Notes: generated by a model from the letters alone, not told the origin. Shown: positions 51,667 to 61,189, counted from the stretch's first letter. The stretch: DNA of 64,000 nucleotides from JACKIP01 sp963710165 (GCA_963710165.1 CAVPYZ010000005.1:62001-126000); one strand, 5' to 3'. Numbers and translations are program-made.

Positions 51667-52113
51667 TTAGGCAGTTGCTGCTTTTGCTTCTTCTTCACCG
51701 TCGAAATCATCTTCAAAAGTCTGGACAGGACCACTATCCTTACCTTTTGCTTCCGGGTCGCGGTCAACAAGCTCGATAACTGCCATCGGTGCATTATCAC
51801 CATAACGGTAACCCGCTTTTAATACGCGTGTATAGCCGCCTTGACGCTCTTTATAACGATCAGCAAGTGTGTCAAATAGTTTCTTAACTTGTGTCTCATC
51901 ACGCATACGTGACATGGCAATACGACGATCGGCAAGTTCACCTTTTTTACCAAGTGTGATTAGCTTCTCTACAAAAGGCTTCAATTCTTTTGCCTTGGGC
52001 AGAGTTGTAACAATCTGCTCATGCTTGACAAGAGATGCTGCCATGTTCGCCAACATTTGCTTACGGTGCGGAGTTGTGCGCCCTAGCTTTCTTTGTTTAA
52101 TACCGTGTTTCAT
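51667..52113 (-). CDS. rplQ: 50S ribosomal protein L17, 148 aa
   Basis: Starts MKHGIKQRKLGRTTPHRKQM, the L17 signature, with YTRVLKAGYRYGDNAPMAVIELVDR in the C-terminal half. An acidic tail of about 25 residues (FEDDFDGEEE) extends beyond the E. coli length, as in many Alphaproteobacteria. It is the last gene of the operon, before the terminator. Confidence 0.97.
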   Translation of the reverse strand: MKHGIKQRKLGRTTPHRKQMLANMAASLVKHEQIVTTLPKAKELKPFVEKLITLGKKGELADRRIAMSRMRDETQVKKLFDTLADRYKERQGGYTRVLKAGYRYGDNAPMAVIELVDRDPEAKGKDSGPVQTFEDDFDGEEEAKAATA

Positions 52114-52135
52114 TTTTTAGTCCTCTTTAAAGCTA

Positions 52136-53161
52136 TTAATATGGCTGATCGTCAACCTTGCGGATCAACTCTTCGATGTTTTCTGGTGGCCATTCCGGAA
52201 CATCCATACCAAGATGTAGTCCCATTGTGGTAAGAACTTCCTTGATCTCGTTCAATGACTTACGACCAAAGTTCGGTGTACGTAACATATCCGCTTCGCT
52301 CTTCACAACCAGATCACCGATATAGCTGATGTTATCGTTTTTCAGACAGTTTGCAGAACGAACAGAAAGCTCAAGCTCTTCGACCTTTTTCAACAGATTG
52401 CGGTTGAACGGAAGTGTTTCTTCTTCCTCTTCTTCCATTTGTTGCTGTGGCTCTTCGAAGTTAATGAAGACCTGCAACTGATCTTGCAGAATGCGCGCGG
52501 CAAAAGCAACCGCGTCTTCGGCTGTAATTGTACCGTTTGTTTCAACAGTCAGCGTCAATTTATCATAGTCCGTAATCTGGCCAACACGTGTATCTTCAAC
52601 GTTATAGCTGACTTTACGCACGGGTGAGAACACACTATCGACAGGAATAAGACCCACAGGGCACTCTTCCGGGCGATTCTGCGCTGCAGGGCAATAACCT
52701 TTACCCATACCAACAGTTAATTCCATGTTGATTTTTGCACCCTTATCTAGCGTACAAATTTCAAGACCGGGATTCATAATTTCAATATCTGCCCCAGCTT
52801 CGATCATACCTGCCGTAACTGTACACGGACCTTCCGCAGAAAGACGCATTTTCTTGGGACCTTCTGTGTGTAGGGAAACAGAAATCGCTTTAATGTTCAA
52901 AATGATGTCTGTAACATCTTCACGAACACCTTCGATAGATGAAAATTCGTGTAGAACAGCACCTTCGAATTGTACAGCTGTAACAGCCGCACCTTGTAAA
53001 GATGAAAGCAAAACGCGACGTAATGCATTACCAAGTGTTAAGCCAAAGCCGCGCTCTAATGGTTCAACAACAATATCTTTGATATTAGGATTATTTTTTT
53101 CTTTCAGATCAACTTTATTTGGTTTGATCAGCTCCATCCAGTTTTTTTGTACTTGAGTCAT
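52136..53161 (-). CDS. rpoA: DNA-directed RNA polymerase subunit alpha, 341 aa
   Basis: The N-terminal assembly domain has PLERGFGLTLGNALRRVLLSS; the C-terminal domain that binds UP elements and activators has SVRSANCLKNDNISYIGDLV and then NFGRKSLNEIKEVL. A linker with a run of Glu (QQQMEEEEEE) joins them. Full length. It lies between rpsK and rplQ in the standard order. Confidence 0.98.
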   Translation of the reverse strand: MTQVQKNWMELIKPNKVDLKEKNNPNIKDIVVEPLERGFGLTLGNALRRVLLSSLQGAAVTAVQFEGAVLHEFSSIEGVREDVTDIILNIKAISVSLHTEGPKKMRLSAEGPCTVTAGMIEAGADIEIMNPGLEICTLDKGAKINMELTVGMGKGYCPAAQNRPEECPVGLIPVDSVFSPVRKVSYNVEDTRVGQITDYDKLTLTVETNGTITAEDAVAFAARILQDQLQVFINFEEPQQQMEEEEEETLPFNRNLLKKVEELELSVRSANCLKNDNISYIGDLVVKSEADMLRTPNFGRKSLNEIKEVLTTMGLHLGMDVPEWPPENIEELIRKVDDQPY

Positions 53162-53191
53162 ATACTTATATCCTTCAATTGAAGTTTTACT

Positions 53192-53584
53192 TTAAACGCG
53201 ACGCTGCTTACGGGCACGACAACCATTATGGGGAATAGGGGTCACATCTTTAATGGATTTAATTGTAAATCCGGCAGAAAGCAAACCACGTAATGCTGAT
53301 TCGCGACCTGAACCCGGGCCTTTTACTTTTACATCCAGCTCTTTCATGCCGTGTTCCTGTGCTTTGCGTCCTGCATCTTCCGCTGCAATCTGCGCCGCGT
53401 AAGGTGTAGATTTACGTGAGCCCTTAAAGCCCATCGCGCCAGCCGTTGACCATGCAATTGCATTGCCCTGCATATCGGTAATTGTAACGATTGTGTTGTT
53501 AAAAGTTGAAAGAACCACCGCAAGTCCGGTGTGAATATTCTTTTTGACTTTTTTCTTAGCTGTCTTTTTTGTTGGTTTAGCCAT
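53192..53584 (-). CDS. rpsK: 30S ribosomal protein S11, 130 aa
   Basis: Recognised by GLAVVLSTFNNTIVTITDMQ, AGAMGFKGSRKSTPYAAQ and the C-terminal SIKDVTPIPHNGCRARKQRR. The N-terminus is Lys-rich. It starts 10 bases after rpsM and shares its transcript. Confidence 0.98.
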   Translation of the reverse strand: MAKPTKKTAKKKVKKNIHTGLAVVLSTFNNTIVTITDMQGNAIAWSTAGAMGFKGSRKSTPYAAQIAAEDAGRKAQEHGMKELDVKVKGPGSGRESALRGLLSAGFTIKSIKDVTPIPHNGCRARKQRRV

Positions 53585-53594
53585 GATCTACCTC

Positions 53595-53963
53595 TTATTT
53601 CTTCTTGCCGGTGATTGCTTTTGCCGGACCTTTACGCGTACGCGCATTTGTTTTTGTTTTCTGACCACGAACGGGAAGACCACGACGATGACGCAGACCG
53701 CGATAGCAAGCCATGTCAGTCAGACGTTTAATGTTTAATGAAACTTGACGACGAAGGTCACCTTCGATTTTAAGATCAGAGTCAATTTTTTGACGAACCA
53801 AATTCAGATCGTCTTCAGACAGATCAGACATACGTGTTTGTACGTCAATATTAAGTTCTTCACAAAGTTTGAATGCTGTTGTGCGGCCAATTCCATGAAT
53901 ATACATCAAAGCGATTGGAACGCGTTTTTTATCGGGTACATTAACCCCGGCGATACGAGCCAT
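53595..53963 (-). CDS. rpsM: 30S ribosomal protein S13, 122 aa
   Basis: Starts MARIAGVNVPDKKRVPIALM and carries the S13 signature RGLRHRRGLPVRGQKTKTNA near the end. It is the first gene of this small operon. In most proteobacteria adk and secY precede it; here the upstream gene is an unrelated lipoprotein, so the long ribosomal operon is interrupted. Confidence 0.98.
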   Translation of the reverse strand: MARIAGVNVPDKKRVPIALMYIHGIGRTTAFKLCEELNIDVQTRMSDLSEDDLNLVRQKIDSDLKIEGDLRRQVSLNIKRLTDMACYRGLRHRRGLPVRGQKTKTNARTRKGPAKAITGKKK

Positions 53964-54075
53964 ATAAGCTACCTTTCATTTTCTGCCGATCCGTAATACC
54001 AGATCGTAAACGTTAGAAGTGCGAAATATACTTATATTCAGCGCTTTGTCAAACATTTATTTAAATAAGTGCAGC

Positions 54076-54870
54076 CTACTTCATTTTTTCCTGTAATTTG
54101 CGGATCAGAATATTTTTTGGTCTGACGCTATTACCGAAATCTATATGCTCACCATCCAGAAAATAAGCGGGTAGATTTTTTATGTTTAATGTCTGCGTCA
54201 AGACACGCCCGTTTTTATCAAAAGCTTCCAAGAAAGATTGTTGAAGCTCTTGATCAAGGCAGGATATATATTGCTCACGGGTTAATTGTCCGTTTTGCGC
54301 TATATGCGAAAAGGCTGTATTGATCCCTTCCTCGGTATAGTAGGGCCAGACCGAACTCTTATTCACTCTTTGGCCTAAATCAATCCCTTCGACGGCGAGT
54401 GTCAATGAATCAAAATAGGCATCATCACCGTTGTAATGTGCCGTACAGCGCATATTAATCGCCATTAACGCGCTGTTCTTCTGGGCTACGTCAAATTTGG
54501 TTTGCCCGCCATCTTCGTCTTTTTGCATGGGGATAATCAGGGGAATGTCACGGATGATATATTTTAGTTCACCAGTATCTATATATTGCGTTTTGATGTT
54601 ATCGAATGTTTCTTCATAAAGACGAATGCAATGAATACAGCCGGGCGAGTAATAGACAATCATCTCATGCGCCGCATCTTCCGCACCAATGATGATATCG
54701 TTATCGTCGATTTCGTGATCTATCTCTGCAATGTCTTGTTGCATCTGGGTTTCTGACGCTGAAGTTACCTCGTTTGAGGCTGAAGTGTCTCCTTGAGTGT
54801 CTTCCTGTCCGCACGCGGTAACAAAAAAGATCGTAAAACAAATGAGAATAAGAGGGAGTTTTTTAAGCAT
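54076..54870 (-). CDS. Thioredoxin-fold (DsbA-like) lipoprotein, 264 aa
   Basis: A lipoprotein signal peptide with lipobox FFVTAC (Cys at about residue 20), an acidic linker, then a thioredoxin fold: MIVYYSPGCIHCIRLYEE carries a C-I-H-C active site, the DsbA/DsbC-like arrangement. A long helical insertion and a cis-Pro-like LNIKNLPAYFLDG follow. It should exchange disulfides in the periplasm while anchored to a membrane. Relatives are often annotated as DSBA-oxidoreductase or copper-resistance ScsC-like proteins. Substrate unknown; it lies alone. Confidence 0.85.
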   Translation of the reverse strand: MLKKLPLILICFTIFFVTACGQEDTQGDTSASNEVTSASETQMQQDIAEIDHEIDDNDIIIGAEDAAHEMIVYYSPGCIHCIRLYEETFDNIKTQYIDTGELKYIIRDIPLIIPMQKDEDGGQTKFDVAQKNSALMAINMRCTAHYNGDDAYFDSLTLAVEGIDLGQRVNKSSVWPYYTEEGINTAFSHIAQNGQLTREQYISCLDQELQQSFLEAFDKNGRVLTQTLNIKNLPAYFLDGEHIDFGNSVRPKNILIRKLQEKMK

Positions 54871-54940
54871 GGATAGACACCTTTTTAAGAAATTATCCTA
54901 TCGTCATATCATAAAGATGATTAAAAAATAAGAGCGTGTT

Positions 54941-55591
54941 TCAGGAAAGCGCGTCGCGAAACTTCTCGACCCAGTCCTGAACTTCTGTCTGCCGTACCTT
55001 TGAAGCCGTTCGATTAATCACCAGATAGGAGGATATGTCCAAAATAGTCTCTATTTCTTCCAAACCGTTTGCTTTCAGGGTTGATCCGCTTTCGACCAGA
55101 TCGACAATATGGCGGCATAAGCCCAGATTCGGGGCAATCTCCATCGCGCCGTTTAACTTGATACACTCGGCTTGAATCCCCTTATTCGCAAAATGCTGAC
55201 GGGTCAGATGCGGGTATTTTGTAGCAATACTTATATGTGACCAGCTTTTCGAATGATCTTTTTCATTATCATCAGAGCGCATGGCAACGGAAAGACGACA
55301 TTTTCCAATGCCCAGATCAAGCGGCGCATACAGCTCTTCATATTGAAACTCTTCAATCACGTCTAAGCCGACGATACCTAGATGCGCCGCGCCGAAGGCA
55401 ACAAATGTCGCCACATCAAATGCACGCACGCGAATGATATCCAGATTGTCATGATTGGTTTGAAATCGCAGCCCGCGATCCTTACTATCAAAAAAAGCAT
55501 CTTCCGGCACAATGCCGCATTCTTTAAGAATCGGCAAAACCTGATCTAATATGCGACCCTTAGGAAGTGCGAGAATAAGTTTTTGTGTCAT
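54941..55591 (-). CDS. hisG: ATP phosphoribosyltransferase, short form, 216 aa
   Basis: Catalyses the first step of histidine synthesis from ATP and PRPP. Recognised by LALPKGRILDQVLPIL, the PRPP-binding LCRHIVDLVESGSTLKANGL and ISSYLVINR. Without the C-terminal regulatory domain it is the short form, which needs the HisZ subunit; hisZ is not in the window. No histidine-operon neighbours are present. Confidence 0.96.
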   Translation of the reverse strand: MTQKLILALPKGRILDQVLPILKECGIVPEDAFFDSKDRGLRFQTNHDNLDIIRVRAFDVATFVAFGAAHLGIVGLDVIEEFQYEELYAPLDLGIGKCRLSVAMRSDDNEKDHSKSWSHISIATKYPHLTRQHFANKGIQAECIKLNGAMEIAPNLGLCRHIVDLVESGSTLKANGLEEIETILDISSYLVINRTASKVRQTEVQDWVEKFRDALS

Positions 55592-55635
55592 GAAGAGTGT
55601 TTTAACGTGAAGCGGTTAAGAAGCGAAGTGATTTG

Positions 55636-56475
55636 TTATTTCTCGGGTGAAATATCTTCTTTTTGAGATTTTCCTATTTCTTTCGATCTCAGCAAAACTG
55701 CAACCACATTATCTATGCTGTCGCTATACATTTCTTCCATCATAAGACCTATTTTTGAAACATTCGAAGCTGCTCTGGAAATATCAGAGGATATTGTATG
55801 GTCTCCTTCTACATTATGATCAATCCAATTAGAGCTATAGGATAGTTTTGTTGGCCAATGACGTGATGCTGTAAACAGTCCGTCTGTGATAACGCGTTTC
55901 AATTGATTTATAACTGTACTTCTATGGCCATCTAATTCTGATTGCTTTTCTATGTCACGATCAATTTTTTTCTGATGCTCAGATTCGTACCGTGTTTCAG
56001 AACGAGCGATTTTTTGATCTGCAGCGTGATATATAGGATTACCGTCTTCGTCTTTTTGCGCTTCCCAAAAGTCAGGCCCGTCAGACGTAGAATGTCTATA
56101 TCGAGACTTTTCAAGACTTTTTATTATGTTCCCTAAGTAATCTTGTTCGGGATCGGTATGTATTTTATCAAACTTTGAGGCCTTGTAACCTATAAGTTTT
56201 GCGTGTGTGTCTAAGTCAATTTGTGGAGGTCTGATCCGCGCAAAATAGTCAGTCTGTTTTAGGTCAGGTTGTTCTAGATATTCTATTATTTCCGTTATTG
56301 GTGCGGCTAATCCAAGAGGTGCCGCTGGGCCACTTTCAAGAAAATTCATCGCAATCACAAATTTAGCATCGAGAGATAACTCCCAACTATTGTAAGCTTG
56401 CTTCGCCGCTAAATATTCTTTTTGAGCTGGGCAAATTACCGCAGATTCATTATGTGTATTTGTAAGATCGCCCAT
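55636..56475 (-). CDS. Hypothetical protein, 279 aa
   Basis: A soluble, charged, mostly helical protein with no signal peptide or membrane segment; a central section (HQKKIDRDIEKQSELDGH) may form a coiled coil. I recognise no family. It lies between murA and hisG on the same strand, an orphan inserted in a housekeeping stretch. Confidence 0.6.
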   Translation of the reverse strand: MGDLTNTHNESAVICPAQKEYLAAKQAYNSWELSLDAKFVIAMNFLESGPAAPLGLAAPITEIIEYLEQPDLKQTDYFARIRPPQIDLDTHAKLIGYKASKFDKIHTDPEQDYLGNIIKSLEKSRYRHSTSDGPDFWEAQKDEDGNPIYHAADQKIARSETRYESEHQKKIDRDIEKQSELDGHRSTVINQLKRVITDGLFTASRHWPTKLSYSSNWIDHNVEGDHTISSDISRAASNVSKIGLMMEEMYSDSIDNVVAVLLRSKEIGKSQKEDISPEK

Positions 56476-56520
56476 GTTATCCTCTGCTATATTTCATCTT
56501 TATATATAAAGATATAAAAT

Positions 56521-57781
56521 TTAAATTTTCTTAATATCCGCCCCAACGCCGGAGAGCTTTTCAACAATATTTTCATAGCCACGTTCAAGATGGTAGATGC
56601 GGTTCACAGTTGTGTCACCTTCTGCCACCATTCCTGCCAAAACCAGTGCGACGGATGCGCGAAGGTCAGTTGCCATGACTTCGGCACCGGTCAGTTTTTT
56701 GACACCACGCACAATGGCACTTTGTCCCTGAACTGAAATATTTGCGCCCATACGGTTCAATTCGGGCACATGCATAAAGCGGTTTTCGAAGATTGTTTCT
56801 GTAATCATGCCTGCGCCCTCGCACATGCACATCATTGCCATAAATTGCGCCTGCATATCTGTCGGAAAACCGGGATGCGGCTCTGTCATAATGTCTGTTC
56901 CGCGCACAAGCTCATGTCTACGGCTTGCGATAATATCATTGCCGTCTTGCTTATGTCTAACCCCGCACGCATCAGCGGCGCGATCAAGGCAGGCATTAGG
57001 TCAATGTTGGTATTAAGCAGTCTTAATTGCCCGCCTGTTAAACCCAGCCCACACAGATAGGTTCCTGTTTCAATACGATCCGCCACAACGGCGTGCGTAC
57101 AGCCAGACAATTTCTCAACGCCCTGAATTCGAATTTCAGATGTACCAAGCCCTTCAATCTTTGCACCCATTTTAATGAGGGCATTCCCCTGATCAACAAT
57201 TTCAGGTTCGCGTGCGGCATTTTTGAGGATGGTTTCACCCTTTGCAAGTGTCGCCGCCATTAATAACTTTTCTGTAGCGCCCACGGATACAAAGGGAAAA
57301 TCAATAATCGCGCCCTTTAAACCATCTTTCGGGGCTTTTGCTTTAATATAGCCGATCCTAATTTCGATCTCCGCGCCCATTGCTTCCAATGCTTTCAGGT
57401 GCAGATCAACCGGACGTCCGCCAATGGCGCAACCACCGGGCAGGGAAACATCTGCTCCCCATGACGCGCGAGGAGGGGGACCAAGACCAATACACTGGCA
57501 CGCATTTTGCGCACCAGATCATAAGGGGCAATATGTGTTTTAATATTTTTGGCGTGAAGAATGGCTTTACCGTCTGAACTGAGCGCAACTGTCATACCCA
57601 GATGTGTCAGGACTTGTCCCAAAAATCGTACATCACGCAAACCGACAGGAACATTGGTGAATGTAATCGCCTCATCAGTCAAAAGCGCCGCGCACATGTG
57701 TTTTAAGACAGCATTCTTTGCCCCCGACACACGAATAGAGCCATTCAATTCCCGCCCGCCGCGCACAAGAATTTTATCCAT
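56521..57781 (-). CDS. murA: UDP-N-acetylglucosamine 1-carboxyvinyltransferase MurA (two frameshifts in this sequence)
   Basis: The first committed enzyme of peptidoglycan synthesis. The start MDKILVRGGRELNGSIRVSG is at ATG 57781. One base seems missing near 57455: restoring it gives ADVSLPGGCAIGGRPVDLHL, which contains the catalytic Cys loop. A second is missing near 56948: restoring it gives DGNDIIASRRHELVRGTDIM. The corrected protein has 420 residues, the normal length, and its other motifs are intact (TEPHPGFPTDMQAQ). Because murA is essential, I read both as consensus errors. The dcd gene ends 64 bases upstream. Confidence 0.93.
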
Positions 57782-57845
57782 AGCGGAAGTTTTAACCTCC
57801 GGCTGGATCAGCTCAATCGTCTCGGCGGATGTGCCGTTTTCTTGT

Positions 57846-58460
57846 TTATAGTTTTGGGAGCGTGACACCGCGTTGTCCCATGTATTTTCCGCTTCTGGTT
57901 GCATATGATACCTCGCAAGGGGTTGAGCCTTTAAAAAATAAAAATTGTGCCACGCCTTCATTGGCATATACCTTTGCCGGTAAAGGCGTTGTATTCGATA
58001 TTTCCAATGTCACATGCCCCTCCCACCCCGGTTCAAGAGGCGTCACATTTACAATCAGGCCACAACGCGCATAGGTGCTTTTCCCAAGGCAAATAACCAG
58101 AACGTCGTCGGGTATTTTAAAATACTCAACAGTATGACATAATACAAAACTATTCGGAGGGATAACGCACACATCGGTTTTTCGTTCCACAAAACTGTTA
58201 CTGGAAAAATCTTTGGGATCGACAAGGGCATTATCAACATTGGTAAAAATTTTAAAATCATCGGCACAGCGCGCATCATAACCATAGGAAGAAAGACCAT
58301 AGGAAATAACCCCGTCACGCTTCTGTGCCTCGATAAACGGATGAATCATATCTTGTGACTGTGCCAATTCGCAAATCTGGCTATCGGCCAATATGCCGGG
58401 TGTCATTGATGTGGCGGGCTGATTGGCAGTTTGTTGTTTCAGGTTTTCAAGTGCGCTCAT
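57846..58460 (-). CDS. dcd: dCTP deaminase, 204 aa
   Basis: Converts dCTP to dUTP for thymidylate synthesis. Recognised by GLSSYGYDARCADDFKIF, LCHTVEYFKIPDDVLVICLG, KSTYARCGLIVNVTPLEPGW (catalytic Glu and the conserved core) and NEGVAQFLFF. The first 18 residues precede the usual start; ATG 58460 and ATG 58406 are both possible. I keep the first because it overlaps the stop of a 41-residue upstream frame as ATGA. Confidence 0.96.
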   Translation of the reverse strand: MSALENLKQQTANQPATSMTPGILADSQICELAQSQDMIHPFIEAQKRDGVISYGLSSYGYDARCADDFKIFTNVDNALVDPKDFSSNSFVERKTDVCVIPPNSFVLCHTVEYFKIPDDVLVICLGKSTYARCGLIVNVTPLEPGWEGHVTLEISNTTPLPAKVYANEGVAQFLFFKGSTPCEVSYATRSGKYMGQRGVTLPKL

Positions 58461-58582
58461 GATGGGGGCTTATCTTTTTGTTCTTTTTTATGTTCTTCAC
58501 GACGTTCTTTTGTCTGCGCTTTGCGTTTCATCAGATTTTCACGCAATGCGGCGGCTCTTTTATCTTCTTTTTCAGGTGTCAT
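58457..58582 (-). CDS. Small basic protein upstream of dcd, 41 aa
   Basis: A 41-residue, Lys/Arg/Glu-rich helical protein (MTPEKEDKRAAALRENLMKR onward) whose TGA overlaps the dcd ATG. I recall similar tiny basic proteins near housekeeping genes in Alphaproteobacteria, with no function known. The overlap argues for translation; the small size keeps confidence modest. Confidence 0.5.
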   Translation of the reverse strand: MTPEKEDKRAAALRENLMKRKAQTKERREEHKKEQKDKPPS

Positions 58583-58664
58583 GACTTTCAAAATATAGTC
58601 ATAACACACCCTTAAAGTAAATAAATAAATGCTTTCTGAGCTGAAAATATGAGATAATTTAATT

Positions 58665-59063
58665 ATGAGTACAAGTTATGCTGAAAACCGCATTCGTGAA
58701 GCGATCAAAGCGTCGAAAGGGAATTCCTTGAAAGCGCAAAAGCTGATCGCGAAGTGGTGCGCCGAAGATCAGCGCTTGTTACAAGCCATCACCACCCCGC
58801 ATATGACGGGCATCGTTGCACATGCCTTGCAACGTGTGAGCAACAAAATCGCACGCGGAGAGCCGGCACCGATAGAGGACGCGGTTATTCATTCGGAAGA
58901 AGATGGTGTTGATTTCGGGAAGGAACTTCTCAAAAATTTTGCCATGGGCAAACCCGCCAAATTTGCACAAGAGGGGTTTTCGGCTCCGTTAAAAAAGAAA
59001 CATGCCTCTCAATCCCATATTGATGCGATTCATTTGCTTGCAGGTAAGAAAAAACAATCATAG
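58665..59063 (+). CDS. Conserved hypothetical protein, 132 aa
   Basis: A basic, soluble protein with N-terminal helices (ENRIREAIKASKGNSLKAQ, then LIAKWCAEDQRLLQAIT) and a flexible Lys-rich end. The style matches small alphaproteobacterial proteins of unknown function. It is followed 12 bases later by the phosphotransferase gene, with which it is probably co-transcribed, and it is divergent from the gene upstream of dcd. Confidence 0.7.
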   Translation: MSTSYAENRIREAIKASKGNSLKAQKLIAKWCAEDQRLLQAITTPHMTGIVAHALQRVSNKIARGEPAPIEDAVIHSEEDGVDFGKELLKNFAMGKPAKFAQEGFSAPLKKKHASQSHIDAIHLLAGKKKQS

Positions 59064-59075
59064 TCTTAGCGTAAT

Positions 59076-60110
59076 ATGACTCAAGATTGGTTTTTACACG
59101 CGCAAGAGCGGCGGCATTATTTTCTATCATCTGTTTTAAACGGGGATTTTGCGCAAGAGGCGATAACGCCGGACATGGCGCCGCGCCATTATTACCGTGT
59201 GACGAATAATCACAAAACCTTCATATTATTGGAAAGTGCGCCTGACGGTCATCAGCAAGCCCTGCCTGGGCATGAATTAAAGCCGTTTATAAAAAACGCT
59301 CAATTTCTGAAAGAAGAAGGGTTTCGTACCCCCGATATATATGAAGCAAGCGAATTACAGGGACTGGTATTACTAGAGGATTTTGGCGATGTTACATTTG
59401 AAAGTGCGCTGAGTGACGCAGGCAATGAAAATCTGTATTTGAAAGCAACAGAGCTTTTATGTGATTTGCGGGGCATAGGGTCAAATAAACTGTTCGAACT
59501 TCCTACCTTTAGCGGCTCACGCATAGATCAAGGCGCACGCCGATTTGTTGACTGGTTTTTGCCGTACTATTACGGGCGATCTGTTACAGATGAGGAGATA
59601 GAAGCTTTTGAAGATGTTATGCTAAATATAAAAAGCGACCTGCCCGCCATCGAAAGCGGCTTTGTTCATGGTGATTTTCATCCTGCCAATCTGATGGTTT
59701 TGAAAAACGGTGACTTGGGTTTGCTTGATTTTCAAGCCGCGATGCGCGGGCCGAGTGTTTATGATTTGACCAACTTGTTACATGATGCGCGCCGACGCGT
59801 TGATACACGCATTATTATGGCGTGTCAGTCTCTTTACTTTAAACATGAAGAAAATGATGCAAAATATTGGTATAATTATCTTTCTCTTCATTTTCATGCG
59901 CGAGTGATCGGGCAGTTTATAAAGGTTGCGATGACCACAGGCAAAACGGGATATTTACAACATATTGATCGTCTATGGTCTTATTTGTCACATAACCAGA
60001 ACGCGTCCTTTCAAAAATATTGCGCGGCGGCAGGTATAGATTTTTCAAAGGATCTGCCTAAGCTTGATCTTGAAAATATCAAAAAGCATATTCGTCCCGA
60101 TGCAACTTAA
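59076..60110 (+). CDS. Aminoglycoside phosphotransferase-family kinase (AmgK-like), 344 aa
   Basis: A kinase of the APH/choline kinase superfamily: the catalytic loop FVHGDFHPANLMVLKNGD and the metal-binding LGLLDFQAAMRGPSVYDL are intact. This group (COG3178) includes AmgK, which phosphorylates MurNAc/GlcNAc at the anomeric position in peptidoglycan recycling. AmgK genes usually lie beside murU, which is absent here, so the substrate is inferred. Closeness to murA is suggestive only. Confidence 0.85.
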   Translation: MTQDWFLHAQERRHYFLSSVLNGDFAQEAITPDMAPRHYYRVTNNHKTFILLESAPDGHQQALPGHELKPFIKNAQFLKEEGFRTPDIYEASELQGLVLLEDFGDVTFESALSDAGNENLYLKATELLCDLRGIGSNKLFELPTFSGSRIDQGARRFVDWFLPYYYGRSVTDEEIEAFEDVMLNIKSDLPAIESGFVHGDFHPANLMVLKNGDLGLLDFQAAMRGPSVYDLTNLLHDARRRVDTRIIMACQSLYFKHEENDAKYWYNYLSLHFHARVIGQFIKVAMTTGKTGYLQHIDRLWSYLSHNQNASFQKYCAAAGIDFSKDLPKLDLENIKKHIRPDAT

Positions 60111-60171
60111 TCCTAATATCTAATCGCACTGCCTTGACCGGTTTTGCGATTTATTCTAAATTCCTATAATA

Positions 60172-60198
60172 AGCCCGCCAATGATGGCGGTTTTTTAT
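60172..60198 (+). terminator. Terminator between the kinase gene and greA
   Basis: Stem CCGCCA/TGGCGG (60175-60180 and 60185-60190) with a four-base loop, followed by six T. A TATAAT hexamer at 60165-60170 just before it could be a greA promoter whose transcript starts within the hairpin. Confidence 0.75.
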
Positions 60199-60219
60199 TT
60201 TCAAGATTAAGAGGACATA

Positions 60220-60697
60220 ATGGATAAAGTTCCCATGACGACTGGCGGCCACAAGGCGCTTCAAGAAGAATTGATCGATTTGAAGAAAGTCCAGCGACCC
60301 GCCGTGATTGAGGCGATTGCAACAGCCCGCGAACATGGTGATTTGTCTGAAAATGCCGAATATCACGCCGCGCGCGAACAACAAAGCTTTATAGAAGGGC
60401 GCATTAAGGAACTTGACGGCGCATTAAGTAACGCCCAAGTGATTGATGTGGCTTCTATGTCTGGTGATACAGTCAAATTTGGCGCAACGGTTACAATCGT
60501 CGATGAAGATACGGATGAAGAGCAAACAATCCAGATTGTGGGTCAATACAGAATCCAATGCCGATGAAGGCAAAATTTCAATTACCGCGCCCATGTCACG
60601 CGCATTAATCGGCAAATCCGTTGAAGACAGCGTCAATGTGGTTACCCCAAAAGGGGAGCGCACATATGAAATACTTGATGTTAAATGGAAAGTGTAA
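60220..60697 (+). CDS. greA: Transcription elongation factor GreA (frameshifted in this sequence)
   Basis: Rescues backtracked RNA polymerase by stimulating transcript cleavage. The coiled-coil N-terminal domain has GHKALQEELIDLKKVQRPAV and the acidic-tip region ATAREHGDLSENAEYHAARE; the C-terminal domain has GKISITAPMSRALIGKSV and KGERTYEIL. An extra T at about 60547 breaks the frame after TIQIVG. Deleting it gives 158 residues, exactly the GreA length. Probably a consensus error. The ribosome site AAGAGGA is clear. Confidence 0.94.
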
Positions 60698-60715
60698 TCG
60701 TTAGAGAGTTTTCAC

Positions 60716-61189
60716 TTACCCGTCTATCGGAATGCCGGGTAATGATTTAGAGCTTTTAACGATTGGCGATGTTTTAACAGATAACACATTATCCATCGCG
60801 GTTAATTCCGTCGTTAAGAAATGCTGATAGCTATCCCAGTCACGCGCGACAATTTTTAAAAGGTAGTCAATATCACCGGATAGTAAATGGCATTCACGCA
60901 CATTTTCAAAGCTTTCGACTTTGTCTTCAAACTTCTTGATGTCGCCTTCTTTATTACTTTCCAGTTTGACTTGCGTAAAAACTGTAATGTCAAAGCCTAG
61001 GCTATTCGGATTTATATCTGCTGTATAACCTCTAATAATATTAGATTTCTCTAATCCACGAACCCTGCGAAGGCATGGCGGTGCTGAAATACCCGCATAT
61101 TTTGAAAGTTCTACATTTGTTATACGACCGCTTTCTTGAAGTTTTTTCAAAATCTTCAGATCGGTTCTATCGAGTTTTTGTCTTCTCAT
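60716..61189 (-). CDS. Lrp/AsnC-family transcriptional regulator, 157 aa
   Basis: An N-terminal helix-turn-helix (LDRTDLKILKKLQESGRITN, then LSKYAGISAPPCLRRVRGLE) and a C-terminal RAM ligand domain (VRECHLLSGDIDYLLKIVAR). ATG 61189 with AGGGCAG upstream is the start; the frame to 61267 adds AT-rich-encoded residues unlike the family. It is divergent from the ELM1-family gene, an arrangement common in Alphaproteobacteria. It may sense an amino acid; which one is unknown. Confidence 0.93.
   Translation of the reverse strand: MRRQKLDRTDLKILKKLQESGRITNVELSKYAGISAPPCLRRVRGLEKSNIIRGYTADINPNSLGFDITVFTQVKLESNKEGDIKKFEDKVESFENVRECHLLSGDIDYLLKIVARDWDSYQHFLTTELTAMDNVLSVKTSPIVKSSKSLPGIPIDG

Noticed and set aside
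57782..57967. N-terminal extension of MurA to 57967
   Set aside because: It overlaps the end of dcd and has no counterpart in MurA, which starts MDKILVRGG at 57781.
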